A stretch of DNA of 64,000 nt from Ruminococcus sp. OA3. GTDB taxonomy: Bacteria > Bacillota > Clostridia > Lachnospirales > Lachnospiraceae. The notes under the pieces are model-generated. The model searched no databases, was not told the origin of the DNA, and saw only the letters and a program-made list of their open reading frames with translations. Of the stretch, positions 8,425 through 16,439 are shown piece after piece (the first letter of the stretch is position 1; every line of letters starts with the position of its first letter). The position numbers and the translations under genes are program-made. Location of the stretch: NCBI RefSeq assembly GCF_022440845.1, contig NZ_JAKNTO010000001.1:1550001-1614000 (forward strand), read 5' to 3'.

Positions 8425-9639
8425 ATGAGAACATTTGATAAATCGGCGAAGCTGGACAATGTTTTGTACGATGTCAGGGGACCTGTCGTGGAAGAGGCCG
8501 GACGGATGGAAGAAGCCGGGCTTGAGATCCTGAAGCTGAACATCGGAAATCCGGCGCCGTTTGGCTTTTCGGCACCGGAAGAAGTGATCCTTGATATCCG
8601 TCAGTCAGTGCGTGACAGTCAGGGATATTCTGATTCAAGAGGGATTTTTGCGGCCAGAAAAGCAATCATGCAGTACTGCCAGCTGAAAAGGATCCCGAAT
8701 GTTGGAATGAATGATATTTATACCGGGAATGGTGTGAGTGAACTGATTACACTCTGCATGCAGGCCCTGCTCAATGACGGGGACGAGATCCTGATACCTG
8801 CGCCGGATTATCCTCTTTGGACTGCGACAGCAAATCTCTCCGGCGGAAAAGCGGTTCATTACATCTGTGATGAGCAGTCTGACTGGAATCCGGATATCAA
8901 CGATATACGGGATAAGATCACAGAGAAAACAAAGGCCATTGTAATCATCAATCCGAATAACCCGACAGGAGCGCTTTATCCCAGAGATGTCCTGCAGGAC
9001 ATCGTGGATATTGCCCGTGAACATGAGCTGATTATCTTTTCGGATGAAATCTATGACAGACTGGTGATGGATGGAGAGGAGCATATATCAATCGCTTCTC
9101 TTGCGCCCGATCTGTTCTGCGTAACGTTTTCCGGACTCTCCAAATCCCATATGATCGCGGGATTCAGGATTGGCTGGATGGTGTTGAGCGGCAGTAAATC
9201 TCATGTGCGAGGATATATAGAGGGGCTGAATATGCTCTCCAATATGCGTCTGTGCTCCAATGTGCCTGCTCAGACAATTGTGCAGACTGCACTCGGGGGG
9301 TATCAGAGCGTTGAGGAATATATTGTGCCGGGCGGAAGGATTTATGAACAGCGCAACTACATTTATGAAGCGCTGAATGATATACCGGGAATCACAGCGG
9401 TGAAACCGAAGGGCGGATTTTATATCTTCCCGAAGATCGATACAAATAAGTTTAATATTAAGGATGATGAACAGTTTGTGCTGGATTTCCTTCGCAGCAA
9501 ACGAGTACTGCTTGTACACGGCGGCGGATTTAACTGGAAGAAGCCGGACCATTTCCGGATTGTATATCTGCCGGCTGTGGAAATACTGGAAAAATCCATG
9601 AAAAAGATGCGGGATTTCCTTGAGAATTATCATCAATAG
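8425..9639 (+). CDS. PLP-dependent aminotransferase, class I/II (AlaA-like)
   Basis: A 404-residue fold-type I aminotransferase. Motifs seen: NIGNPAPFGF near the start, YTGNGVSELI, PDYPLW, IINPNNPTGALY, DEIYDRL, and the PLP lysine in SGLSKSHMIAGFRIGWM. The closest familiar pattern is the alanine/valine-pyruvate aminotransferase AlaA group, but aspartate or aromatic specificity cannot be excluded. It is the last gene of the importer operon and is followed by a very strong terminator. The pairing suggests that the imported compound is an amino acid or keto acid transaminated on entry, which is inference. Confidence 0.88.
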   Translation: MRTFDKSAKLDNVLYDVRGPVVEEAGRMEEAGLEILKLNIGNPAPFGFSAPEEVILDIRQSVRDSQGYSDSRGIFAARKAIMQYCQLKRIPNVGMNDIYTGNGVSELITLCMQALLNDGDEILIPAPDYPLWTATANLSGGKAVHYICDEQSDWNPDINDIRDKITEKTKAIVIINPNNPTGALYPRDVLQDIVDIAREHELIIFSDEIYDRLVMDGEEHISIASLAPDLFCVTFSGLSKSHMIAGFRIGWMVLSGSKSHVRGYIEGLNMLSNMRLCSNVPAQTIVQTALGGYQSVEEYIVPGGRIYEQRNYIYEALNDIPGITAVKPKGGFYIFPKIDTNKFNIKDDEQFVLDFLRSKRVLLVHGGGFNWKKPDHFRIVYLPAVEILEKSMKKMRDFLENYHQ

Positions 9640-9643
9640 GCAG

Positions 9644-9709
9644 AAAAAAGGTGCGGTTCCATAACTGGTTAAACGATGTGACCTAAAGTTATGGAACCGC
9701 ACCTTTTTT
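9644..9709. terminator. Bidirectional terminator with 23-bp perfect stem
   Basis: Arms 9644-9666 and 9687-9709 pair perfectly over 23 bp around a 20-base loop, with an A-run at the left and a T-run at the right. It therefore works for the aminotransferase operon (+) and for the convergent Rrf2 operon (-). Confidence 0.9.
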
Positions 9710-9728
9710 CAAACGACAGGGTGGCAGA

Positions 9729-10154
9729 TCATGTTGAGCTGCGGGGGTGAAAAATCTGGTCATCGATATCCTGGATTGTGATATGAGCCAGGTGTGACAG
9801 GCAGAGCTCATTTAATTCCCCGTAAATACCGTCCATGATCCCGGCCATGCCGGAGGCCACCAGGCATTCCTTATCCACACTTCCTGTTTTCCAGGAAGCT
9901 TTGATCAGCGGTATTCGCAGTGCATCGCTGATCTGGGCGAGCGTCAGCTGTTCTGCCGGTATCGTCATATAGTAACCGCCCTTTACCCCCTCCCTGGTTC
10001 CCACCAGGCCGGCAGATTTCAGGGGAGCCATCACCTTTCGCACACGGGCCGGATTGGTACAGACATTGTCTGCCAGTGCGTCGCTGGACAACGTTTCTCC
10101 CTTGTGGTTTAAAAATACGAGTGCATGCACTGCGATAGCAAATTCACTTGTCAT
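9729..10154 (-). CDS. Rrf2 family transcriptional regulator
   Basis: A 141-residue winged-helix regulator starting MTSEFAIAVHALVFLN, the usual Rrf2 opening. The recognition region reads ADNVCTNPARVRKVMAPLKSAGLV and the wing GVKGGYYM. Rrf2 members often bind a Fe-S cluster through three cysteines after residue 90. Here only one Cys (in KECLVASG) is present in that stretch, so cluster binding like IscR is doubtful and thiol or ligand sensing is possible. The start ATG at 10154 overlaps the stop of the membrane ferredoxin gene (ATGA), so it is translationally coupled. It probably regulates the redox operon it belongs to, or the adjacent DUF134/NifX genes. Confidence 0.88.
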   Translation of the reverse strand: MTSEFAIAVHALVFLNHKGETLSSDALADNVCTNPARVRKVMAPLKSAGLVGTREGVKGGYYMTIPAEQLTLAQISDALRIPLIKASWKTGSVDKECLVASGMAGIMDGIYGELNELCLSHLAHITIQDIDDQIFHPRSST

Positions 10155-11029
10155 TTCCCCGTTACATCCTTTCGTTTTTTCCATGTTGAGTCTACAGCAC
10201 CAAAGCTGCAGCTGCGGATACAGTCGCCGCAGCGGATACACTCCCGGCTGTTGGGCGTTTTCCACACCTGGATGCCCATTTTACAGACTTTTTCACATTT
10301 TCCGCAATGTGTACATTTTTCTGCATCCACACGATAGCGGTACAGGGCTATGGGATGAAAAAGTCCATACACTGCGCCAAGAGGGCAGAGATATTTACAG
10401 AATGGACGGTAGACCATAAGGGATAGCAGCACAATAATTGCCAGGATCAGTCCCTTCCATGCAAATAAAAACCCGGCTGCCCCCCGGAGCGCTTCATTTC
10501 CGAACATCAGTGGAATACCGGCCATAAATGTTCCGCTGGGACATATGTACTGACAGAACCACGGGGCTCCCTGCCCGGTTATATCCAGTGCCAGCAGAGG
10601 GAGCAGTATCACAAATATGAGAAGTATCAGGTACTTCATCCATACAAGGACTCTGTGACCGGGAAGGTTTTTCCATTTTCGAACAAATGGGATTTTATAG
10701 AGAAGGTCCTGGAACAGCCCAAAAGGGCACAGCCAGCCACAGACAAACCTTCCAAGCAGTGAACCAACGAGAACCAGAAATCCGAAAATATAAAAGGAAA
10801 ATTTATAATTTCTGCTGCCCAGCACTGCCTGGAGTGATCCGATCGGACAGGAACCAAGAGCACCGGGACAGGAGTAGCAGTTGAGACCGGGGACACACAG
10901 GGATTTTGTCGGTCCGGTAAAAATCCTTCCTTCAACAAAGCCCCATACATATCCGTTTGTAAGTGCGGTGAAGGCAGCCTGTACCCACAGCCGTATTCTT
11001 GAATCTTTTCTTTTTGTTTGTTTATCCAA
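10151..11029 (-). CDS. NapH/CcoG-like membrane 4Fe-4S protein
   Basis: A 292-residue polytopic iron-sulfur protein. N-terminal half: membrane helices with Cys motifs CVPGLNCYSCPGALGSCP, CGWLCPFGLFQ and FCKYLCPLGAVYGLF (Fer4_5 type). C-terminal cytoplasmic end: two classical ferredoxin motifs, CTHCGKCEKVC and CIRCGDCIRSC, near residues 240-285. Proteins of this kind pass electrons from quinones or ferredoxin to periplasmic or membrane partners. Translation probably starts at TTG 11029, which lies inside the end of the CD1871A gene. The lipoprotein with a TlpA domain upstream in the same operon is a plausible electron acceptor on the outside, which is inference. Confidence 0.9.
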   Translation of the reverse strand: MDKQTKRKDSRIRLWVQAAFTALTNGYVWGFVEGRIFTGPTKSLCVPGLNCYSCPGALGSCPIGSLQAVLGSRNYKFSFYIFGFLVLVGSLLGRFVCGWLCPFGLFQDLLYKIPFVRKWKNLPGHRVLVWMKYLILLIFVILLPLLALDITGQGAPWFCQYICPSGTFMAGIPLMFGNEALRGAAGFLFAWKGLILAIIVLLSLMVYRPFCKYLCPLGAVYGLFHPIALYRYRVDAEKCTHCGKCEKVCKMGIQVWKTPNSRECIRCGDCIRSCSFGAVDSTWKKRKDVTGK

Positions 11030-11168
11030 TTCCTATACACTCCAGACATACATTGACTGCCTTCATAAAGACCGTATCAGCTTCGCCTCTCAGAACACCC
11101 AGGGTGATCCAGAAAACAGCGGTCAGCAGCAGCAATCTTCTCATCCATTTTTTCTTCGTTTCACTCAT
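11022..11168 (-). CDS. CD1871A family CXXC motif-containing small membrane protein
   Basis: This short gene encodes 48 residues, beginning MSETKKKWMRR, then a hydrophobic helix (LLLLTAVFWITLGVL), and ending VCLECIGIG. The C-terminal CLEC-I-G-I-G is the hallmark of the CD1871A family, small CXXC proteins repeatedly found next to NapH-like ferredoxins in clostridia; their function is not known to me. It overlaps the stop of the rhodanese-TlpA gene by 8 bases and its own end overlaps the TTG start of the ferredoxin gene by 8 bases. Four genes are thus overlapped in series. The CXXC pair next to one membrane helix suggests thiol-disulfide or metal transfer. Confidence 0.85.
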   Translation of the reverse strand: MSETKKKWMRRLLLLTAVFWITLGVLRGEADTVFMKAVNVCLECIGIG

Positions 11169-12084
11169 TGACCTGCTCCAGTAATTCTTCCACGATTTTT
11201 GCCCATTCGTCTTTCGTCTTACCGCCTACATAAGTTTCCCCCAGCTGGGTGCCGTTCTGGTCCAGAAATATCGTTGTCGGTATATACTGGATCTCTGAGA
11301 GGACTCCCAGCCTCAGATCGTCTGATGCGATAATTTGAGTATAATCGGTCCCGGCTGATTTTGCAATCGTTAATGCGGCATCGTTTTCAGGCTCATCGAC
11401 ATCTGTGATAACGCCTAAGATCTGTAATCCCCGGTCACGGTACTCACCGTCTAATTCTGTGAGGTATGGCATATGCTGAATACACGCTCCGCAGTAGGTG
11501 GCCCAGAAATTTACCATGGTCAGACTTGCATCGCCAAAGATGTTCTGCGTCACCGGATCGCCTTCCAGCGTCATGGTTTCAAATGAACCAAACGGGCCAT
11601 CCGCATGAGCATCGGTTTTTTGCGGTTCTGCAGCCTCTTTTCTTTGTTCATCAGCTGTTCCGCTTTCGGTATCATAGGGCCAGTCGATGATTCCTCCGAA
11701 ATCATAGATTCTGGTATAACCGGCTGCGGTCATTTTATTTGCAGCCTGAGCACTTCGGTTTCCGCTTCGGCAGTAAATAAGGATCTCCTGGTCCAGTGAT
11801 GGAAGATCGGCAAGCGGTTCTTCTCCAATCTCTTCGTTTGGTATCAGTATAGCCCCGGGAATATGTTTTTCTTCATATTCTTCCTTTGTACGTACATCCA
11901 GAATCACGATATCATCGCCGGAATCCATGCGCTCCCTGGCTTCCTCGGCGGTGATTTTCTGGGGCGATGCGGTGTTCCTGGAAGTCCCTGTCTCATCCGT
12001 CTTCCCACCGGGCGAACAGGCAGTCAGGATACCGGCCAGAATCAGTAATCCGGTCAATGCGGCCGCTGTTTTTATTTGTCTCAT
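11161..12084 (-). CDS. Lipoprotein with fused rhodanese and TlpA-like thioredoxin domains
   Basis: A 307-residue exported protein. The signal peptide ends in lipobox LTAC (Cys near residue 23). A rhodanese domain follows (about 42-135) with DVRTKEEYEEKHIPGA and the active loop YCRSGNRS. After a Glu/Asp-rich linker comes a TlpA/ResA-type thioredoxin domain (about 170-305) with MVNFWATYCGACIQHMP, active CGAC, and the cis-Pro region YIPTTIFLD. The frame is continuous, so the fusion is real. It would handle sulfane sulfur and disulfides at the outer face of the membrane. Start ATG 12084 has GAGGAGG upstream. It heads the operon with CD1871A, membrane ferredoxin and Rrf2. Confidence 0.93.
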   Translation of the reverse strand: MRQIKTAAALTGLLILAGILTACSPGGKTDETGTSRNTASPQKITAEEARERMDSGDDIVILDVRTKEEYEEKHIPGAILIPNEEIGEEPLADLPSLDQEILIYCRSGNRSAQAANKMTAAGYTRIYDFGGIIDWPYDTESGTADEQRKEAAEPQKTDAHADGPFGSFETMTLEGDPVTQNIFGDASLTMVNFWATYCGACIQHMPYLTELDGEYRDRGLQILGVITDVDEPENDAALTIAKSAGTDYTQIIASDDLRLGVLSEIQYIPTTIFLDQNGTQLGETYVGGKTKDEWAKIVEELLEQVNE

Positions 12085-12201
12085 AAATGTCCTCCTCTTA
12101 ATCTGGAATTTTGCTGCTAACTGTATAAAATATGGTTTCAGTTATACTGTAATGATAAATGTTTCAGTTGAAAAAGTCAAGCGTTTTTTGAAAAAAAGTT
12201 A

Positions 12202-12254
12202 TTGACATATGACATTAACCGGGATATAATAAAATTTGTAAGTGACATATGTCA
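12202..12254 (+). promoter_or_regulatory. Promoter and palindromic operator of the DUF134 gene
   Basis: TTGACA (12202-12207), 17 bases and TATAAT (12225-12230) form a consensus sigma-A promoter. A perfect 12-bp palindrome TGACATATGTCA lies at 12243-12254, just past the expected +1, and the same TGACATATG also overlaps the -35 box at 12203-12211. The two copies are exactly 40 bases apart, so a repressor could bind both. The region 12085-12273 separates this gene from the divergent rhodanese-TlpA operon. Confidence 0.8.
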
Positions 12255-12273
12255 ACAACAGGAGGACAGCAAA

Positions 12274-12657
12274 ATGCCAAGGCCGTGTAAACGCCGCCGA
12301 ATCTGCGGGATGCCGCAGAACAGAAGATTTTTACCTTCAGACATAATACAGGAAAAGAAAGCAACTGTAATTATGGGGCTGGACGAGTATGAGACAATCA
12401 GGCTGATTGATTTTGAGGGAATGAATCAGGAAGAATGTGCACGCAGCATGGAAGTTGCCCGTACCACTGTGCAGGCAATCTATAACAGTGCGCGCCGAAA
12501 ACTGGCGGAGTGTCTGGTTGAAGGGAAAGAGCTCTACGTGGACGGAGGTGATTACATCCTGTGTGAAGGAGAAAACAGAGGATGCGGCTGCGGGCATTGC
12601 CGAAGGCGACCGAATTTTAAAGGAGGAAAATGTGATGAAAATAGCAGTAACGTATGA
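12274..12657 (+). CDS. DUF134 family DNA-binding protein
   Basis: A 127-residue protein of the DUF134/UPF0251 family: MPRPCKRRRIC at the N-terminus, the YETIRLIDFEGMNQEECARSM helix region (cited in part) and the helix-turn-helix ARTTVQAIYNSARRKLAE. The C-terminus is Cys-rich, GCGCGHCRRR, which may bind metal or a Fe-S cluster. Start ATG 12274 has AGGAGG 9 bases upstream. The gene overlaps the NifX-like gene by 23 bases, so the two are coupled. Members of this family are often found beside NifX/NifB-type proteins. Autorepression through the palindrome in its promoter is plausible. Confidence 0.9.
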   Translation: MPRPCKRRRICGMPQNRRFLPSDIIQEKKATVIMGLDEYETIRLIDFEGMNQEECARSMEVARTTVQAIYNSARRKLAECLVEGKELYVDGGDYILCEGENRGCGCGHCRRRPNFKGGKCDENSSNV

Positions 12658-13009
12658 AGAGGGAAAGGTTTTTCAGCATTTTGGACATACAGAAAAATTC
12701 AAGGTGTATGAGGCAGAGAATGGAAAAGTGGTATCTTCTGAAGTGGTAGACACCAACGGAAACGGCCATGGGGCACTTGCTGATTTTCTTGCAGAAAAAG
12801 CTGTGAAAGTTCTTATCTGCGGGGGGATCGGACAAGGTGCGAGGCAGGCGCTTGCGCAGGCAGGTATTGAATTGTACCCGGGTGTAAATGGTGAGGCGGA
12901 TCAGGCGGTTCATGAATTTTTGAATGATAATCTTTCTTATGATCCTGATACGGTGTGCAGCCATCACGAACATCACGGTGAGTGTGCAGGCGGAAATTGC
13001 AGCCACTAG
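12635..13009 (+). CDS. NifX/NifB-type (dinitrogenase iron-molybdenum cofactor) domain protein
   Basis: A 124-residue protein starting MKIAVTYEEGKVFQHFGHT, the Nitro_FeMo-Co fold. Motifs: HFGHTEKFKVYE, a middle GHGALADFL and VLICGGIGQGA. The tail is rich in Cys and His (CSHHEHHGEC, GGNCSH), an unusual metal-binding addition. No nitrogenase genes are in view. In Firmicutes such proteins occur in metal or Fe-S cluster contexts with unclear roles. ATG 12635 sits 8 bases after GGAGGAAAA and inside the end of the DUF134 gene. A terminator follows. Confidence 0.88.
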   Translation: MKIAVTYEEGKVFQHFGHTEKFKVYEAENGKVVSSEVVDTNGNGHGALADFLAEKAVKVLICGGIGQGARQALAQAGIELYPGVNGEADQAVHEFLNDNLSYDPDTVCSHHEHHGECAGGNCSH

Positions 13010-13047
13010 ATATACCTTTAGGAGCCAGTATATGAATACGGCATAGG

Positions 13048-13081
13048 AGCCCTGGATATTCCGGGGCTTTTCATTTTTTTG
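13048..13081 (+). terminator. Terminator after the NifX-like gene
   Basis: Stem AGCCCTGGA/TCCGGGGCT (13048-13056 with 13060-13068, one G-T pair) and a T-rich run to 13081. The convergent arsR stop lies 8 bases beyond. Confidence 0.8.
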
Positions 13082-13088
13082 GGTTTTA

Positions 13089-13439
13089 TTATTCTTCTAC
13101 ATGGTCAAGTCCCTGGGCCAGAATTGTTGCCACATGGTCATCTGCAAGAGAATAGTAAACGGTTTTTCCTTCTCTGCGAAACTTTACGAGGGACATCTGT
13201 TTTAGTATACGAAGCTGGTGTGAGATCGCGCTCTGTGTCATATCCAGAACCTCGGCGATGTCACATACGCATAATTCCTGTTCCGAGAGTTTATACAATA
13301 TTCGTATTCTGGTAGGATCACCAAATACTTTAAACAGATCTGCCAGCCGGTACAGGATATTTTCTGCGGGCATGGGGGTATTTTTCAGATTCTGGTGATG
13401 ATGGGCCTCTGTGCAGACTTCAATCTTTTCTTTCGACAT
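13089..13439 (-). CDS. ArsR/SmtB family metal-sensing repressor (CadC/CzrA-like)
   Basis: A 116-residue winged-helix repressor. The ELCVCDIAEVL motif places a CXC pair in the recognition-helix region as in CadC/SmtB alpha-3 sites. The C-terminal DDHVATILAQGLDHVEE offers the Asp/His and His/Glu ligands of the alpha-5 zinc site. Histidines near the N-terminus (EAHHHQN) may add ligands. It lies downstream of the P-type ATPase on the same strand, separated by a hairpin. The perfect inverted repeat at the ATPase promoter is its probable operator. Expected inducers are Zn, Cd or Pb. Confidence 0.92.
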   Translation of the reverse strand: MSKEKIEVCTEAHHHQNLKNTPMPAENILYRLADLFKVFGDPTRIRILYKLSEQELCVCDIAEVLDMTQSAISHQLRILKQMSLVKFRREGKTVYYSLADDHVATILAQGLDHVEE

Positions 13440-13464
13440 ATGGTTTATATCTCCTTTAAGAAAA

Positions 13465-13498
13465 CCGGGACTGCTGCAGATGTGATGCAGCAGTCCGG
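13465..13498 (-). terminator. Hairpin between the metal ATPase and arsR
   Basis: An inverted repeat of about 13 bp with one bulged base (13465-13478 with 13486-13498). Read on the minus strand it is followed by GGTTTTCTT and then directly by the arsR ribosome site. It may partly terminate ATPase transcripts and so lower ArsR output. Confidence 0.5.
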
Positions 13499-13559
13499 AT
13501 TACTGTTGATTTATTGTTAGTTTAACTGATAAATCCAATTTGGTCAATGGCGTAAATGC

Positions 13560-16166
13560 CTATATACGTTTGTAAAGAATACGGATTGAGTTCAGGATAC
13601 ACAGAAAAGCTACTCCTGTATCTGCGAATACGGCCAGCCACATGGAGGCAAAACCACAGAGTCCCAACACCATCACGATTCCTTTGATGATCAGAGCAAA
13701 GATAACATTCTGCCAGGAAATCCGGCTGGTGGAACGGGCGATCTGTACAGACTGCGGGATTGCTTCCATGCCTGAAGTCATATATACAACATCTGCAGCT
13801 TCTATTGCCGCGTCGGCACCGCTTCCCATTGCGGCGCCTACATTGGCGCCGGCCAGTACCGGGGCGTCATTGATGCCGTCACCGACAAACATGACGCTGC
13901 CGTATTTGCTTCGCAGATCATTTAAGCGGTCGAGTTTATCCTGTGGGAGGAGCTTTGCATGAACTTCGTCGATTCCAGTCTGTTCTGCGACAGATTCTGC
14001 ACTTTCCTGCGCATCGCCGGTCAGCATGATCGTAGTCAGACCCAGCTTTTTCAAAGCGGCGATGCTTGATTTGGCATCTTCTTTGATCGTATCTGAGATC
14101 ATCAGATGTCCCGAGAAAATACCGTCAATGGCAACCAGTACTTCTGTTCCAAATGAGGACGGGTGGTAACTGCTGAGGTCAACGTGCTGCGCTTCCATAA
14201 GTTTACTGTTGCCGCAAAGAACCTCTTTGCCGTTAATTTTTGCTTTGATACCGTGACCGGCAATTTCCTGAAGGGCTTCCGGTTTGGAAAGAGTCAGATT
14301 TCTGGCTTTCGCAGCGTTTACAATGCTGACAGCGATCGGATGTGTAGACGACTGCTCGCAGCCTGCGGCCAGAGTCAGGAGCTCATCCCGGGTGATGAGA
14401 CCAGAGGGGACCGTCTCCTGAACAACAAAATTGCCCTGAGTGATCGTGCCTGTCTTATCCATGATGACCGCACGAACTCCTTTTAATGCCTCGATCGAAA
14501 TTCCGCCTTTAAACAGAATACCTTTTTTGGAACCGGCACCGATACCGGAAAAGAATGCCAGGGGAACGCTGAGGACCAGTGCACACGGGCAACTCATGAC
14601 CAGAAAGGTAAGCGCCGTATAGATCCAGTGCTGCCAGTCGCCTGTGATCAGGGAAGGCAGTACAGCAGTTACAATGGCCAGGGCAACAACAAACGGTGTA
14701 TAAATACGGGCAAAACGAGTGATAAAACGGTCGATTACGGGCTTGCTTGCTGCTGCATTCTCTACGGAATCCAGGATTCGTGTCACCATGGATTCGGATA
14801 ATTCTTTTTCAACACGGATTTTCAGCTGACCGCTGGTATTGACGCATCCCGACAAGACAGAATCACCGATGCCGGTTTTGACGGGCACAGGTTCGCCTGT
14901 GATGGGGGAAGTGTCCAGCTGACTGTTTCCTTCGATGACAATTCCGTCAAGCGGAATTCGGTCTCCGGGCCGTACAAGCAGAATATCGCCGATCCTTGCT
15001 TCCTCAGAAGGAATGATCTGCACATCCTCATTGGAAACCAGATTAACGGTTTCAGGGCGGAGATCCACGGCATCCATAATCTGTGAACGGCTTTTTGCAA
15101 CTGCCTTTTCTTCGAAGAATTCTCCTACACGGTAGAAGAGCATAACGCCAACTGCTTCGGGGTATTCACGGATGACAAAAGCCCCCAGTGTTGCGATACT
15201 CATTAAAAAGTTTTCATCAAATACCTGCCCCCGGGTAATATTTCTTAACGCTGTCCAGATGACCTTCCAGCCGAGGACAACATAAGCGACAACATAGACG
15301 GGGAGTGTGACTGCAGTTCCGAACCCCATGTGTTCCAGAATCTCACCGGCGATGAAAAGAACCGCTCCAATGATAATCTCTGTCAGGGCGCGAGTGCTCT
15401 CTGACATTCCCTTTTTTGCAGCAACCGCTTCGTGGCTGCGCACAGAGGTTTCTTTCTCGACAATTTCAATGCCATCTTCAATTGAATTGCAGATTTTCTT
15501 AATCTCAGGAATCAGACGCTGCGGCGATTTTGCTGTAAGTTTCAGCTGTTTAGTAGCAAAAGTAATGGTAGCGTTCTCCACATCGGCAATCTGATTGATT
15601 CTCTGCTCCATCTTGGCAGCGCAGTTGGCGCATCCTAGATTCTGTAAGATATATGTTTTTGTTTTGCTGCTGCCTGCAGAAGAAGTATCTTTCGGTATAA
15701 CCCGCACTTCTGATTCAATAGAAGAGCAGATACTCTGGATCTGAGGGACCAATGCAGCCTGACTGTCTGCGGAAATGCGCAGCTGTTTTGTGGCAAAAGT
15801 AATGCTGGCTGCAAATACTCCGGGAAGCTCCTGGATTTTCTGCTCCATCTTAGCTGCACAGTTGGCACAGCCGAGATTTTCTAAAATATATACCCTTTTT
15901 TCGTGACCGTCATCCGGCAGTTCTACAGTATTGCTGCTGTGAGGGGTGTGCTCATGATGGTCATGCCCGCAGCCGCAGGCCTCATGATGGTGCTCCTGAT
16001 GGTCATGGTGCTCATGCCCGCAGCCGCAGGCCTCATGTTGGTGCTCATGATGGTCATGGTGCTCATGCCCGCAGCCGCAGGCCTCATGTTGGTGCTCATG
16101 ATGATCATGTCCGCAGCCGCAGGTTTCTTTGTGCTGATGTTCAGGCAAATCTTCCATACGTTTCAT
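13560..16166 (-). CDS. P1B-type Zn/Cd/Pb-transporting ATPase with His/Cys repeat N-terminus and two HMA domains
   Basis: An 868-residue heavy-metal efflux ATPase. The N-terminus carries four copies of a CGCGH-(D/E)HH unit spaced 14, 17 and 17 residues. Two heavy-metal-associated domains follow, each with LGCANCAAKME (near 96 and 175). The core has the transmembrane metal site SCPCAL, ITGEPVP, the phosphorylation motif DKTGTIT and GDGINDAP. CPC plus the surrounding sequence fits the ZntA/CadA group rather than copper pumps. ATG 16166 is preceded by GGAGAGGA. Its promoter carries an ArsR-type operator. Both the repeat tail and the doubled HMA domains indicate strong metal buffering or delivery. 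Confidence 0.95.
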   Translation of the reverse strand: MKRMEDLPEHQHKETCGCGHDHHEHQHEACGCGHEHHDHHEHQHEACGCGHEHHDHQEHHHEACGCGHDHHEHTPHSSNTVELPDDGHEKRVYILENLGCANCAAKMEQKIQELPGVFAASITFATKQLRISADSQAALVPQIQSICSSIESEVRVIPKDTSSAGSSKTKTYILQNLGCANCAAKMEQRINQIADVENATITFATKQLKLTAKSPQRLIPEIKKICNSIEDGIEIVEKETSVRSHEAVAAKKGMSESTRALTEIIIGAVLFIAGEILEHMGFGTAVTLPVYVVAYVVLGWKVIWTALRNITRGQVFDENFLMSIATLGAFVIREYPEAVGVMLFYRVGEFFEEKAVAKSRSQIMDAVDLRPETVNLVSNEDVQIIPSEEARIGDILLVRPGDRIPLDGIVIEGNSQLDTSPITGEPVPVKTGIGDSVLSGCVNTSGQLKIRVEKELSESMVTRILDSVENAAASKPVIDRFITRFARIYTPFVVALAIVTAVLPSLITGDWQHWIYTALTFLVMSCPCALVLSVPLAFFSGIGAGSKKGILFKGGISIEALKGVRAVIMDKTGTITQGNFVVQETVPSGLITRDELLTLAAGCEQSSTHPIAVSIVNAAKARNLTLSKPEALQEIAGHGIKAKINGKEVLCGNSKLMEAQHVDLSSYHPSSFGTEVLVAIDGIFSGHLMISDTIKEDAKSSIAALKKLGLTTIMLTGDAQESAESVAEQTGIDEVHAKLLPQDKLDRLNDLRSKYGSVMFVGDGINDAPVLAGANVGAAMGSGADAAIEAADVVYMTSGMEAIPQSVQIARSTSRISWQNVIFALIIKGIVMVLGLCGFASMWLAVFADTGVAFLCILNSIRILYKRI
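15945..16140 (-). repeat. In-frame repeat encoding CGCGH-HH metal-binding units
   Basis: Four degenerate DNA copies (units of 42, 51 and 51 bases) encode the His/Cys tail of the metal ATPase. Copies are nearly identical at DNA level (shared CCGCAGCCGCAGG core), suggesting recent expansion and likely copy-number variation among strains. Confidence 0.85.
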
Positions 16167-16207
16167 AACTTATCCTCTCCATTTCTATAAATAATCAAAT
16201 GATAAAA

Positions 16208-16261
16208 CATATGAATAACTGTTCATATGTTGATTATAAGTCGAATCCTTTGGAAAGTCAA
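16208..16261 (-). promoter_or_regulatory. Promoter and ArsR-type operator of the metal ATPase
   Basis: On the minus strand TTGACT (16261-16256), 17 bases and TATAAT (16238-16233) form a strong promoter. Immediately downstream, a perfect 8-bp inverted repeat CATATGAA-6-TTCATATG (16208-16229) spans the expected start point, the classic size and placement of an SmtB/ArsR operator. Confidence 0.88.
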
Positions 16262-16439
16262 TATCATTTGTGAAAGTCTTTAAAAAAATTCTGCCGGATA
16301 GTCAAAAGGATCTGTATCTATCCTGAAAATCAACGGAATCCAGCGAGGGTGATAACAAAATGGAATGGGAAAAACAAAAAAAAAGAGAGAAAAATACAAA
16401 AAAGTGTGTTATAGTAATTTTGGTTTAAATAGAGTCATA

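Noticed and set aside
11161-12084. Rhodanese and thioredoxin halves as two genes joined by a sequencing error
   Set aside because: The frame is continuous with a normal linker and one signal peptide; both active sites are intact.
12635-13009. Evidence for nitrogen fixation
   Set aside because: Only a NifX/NifB-type domain protein is present; no nitrogenase structural or assembly genes are seen.
15945-16140. CRISPR-like regularly spaced repeats
   Set aside because: The repeats are in frame in the metal ATPase gene and encode His/Cys motifs; there are no unique spacers.
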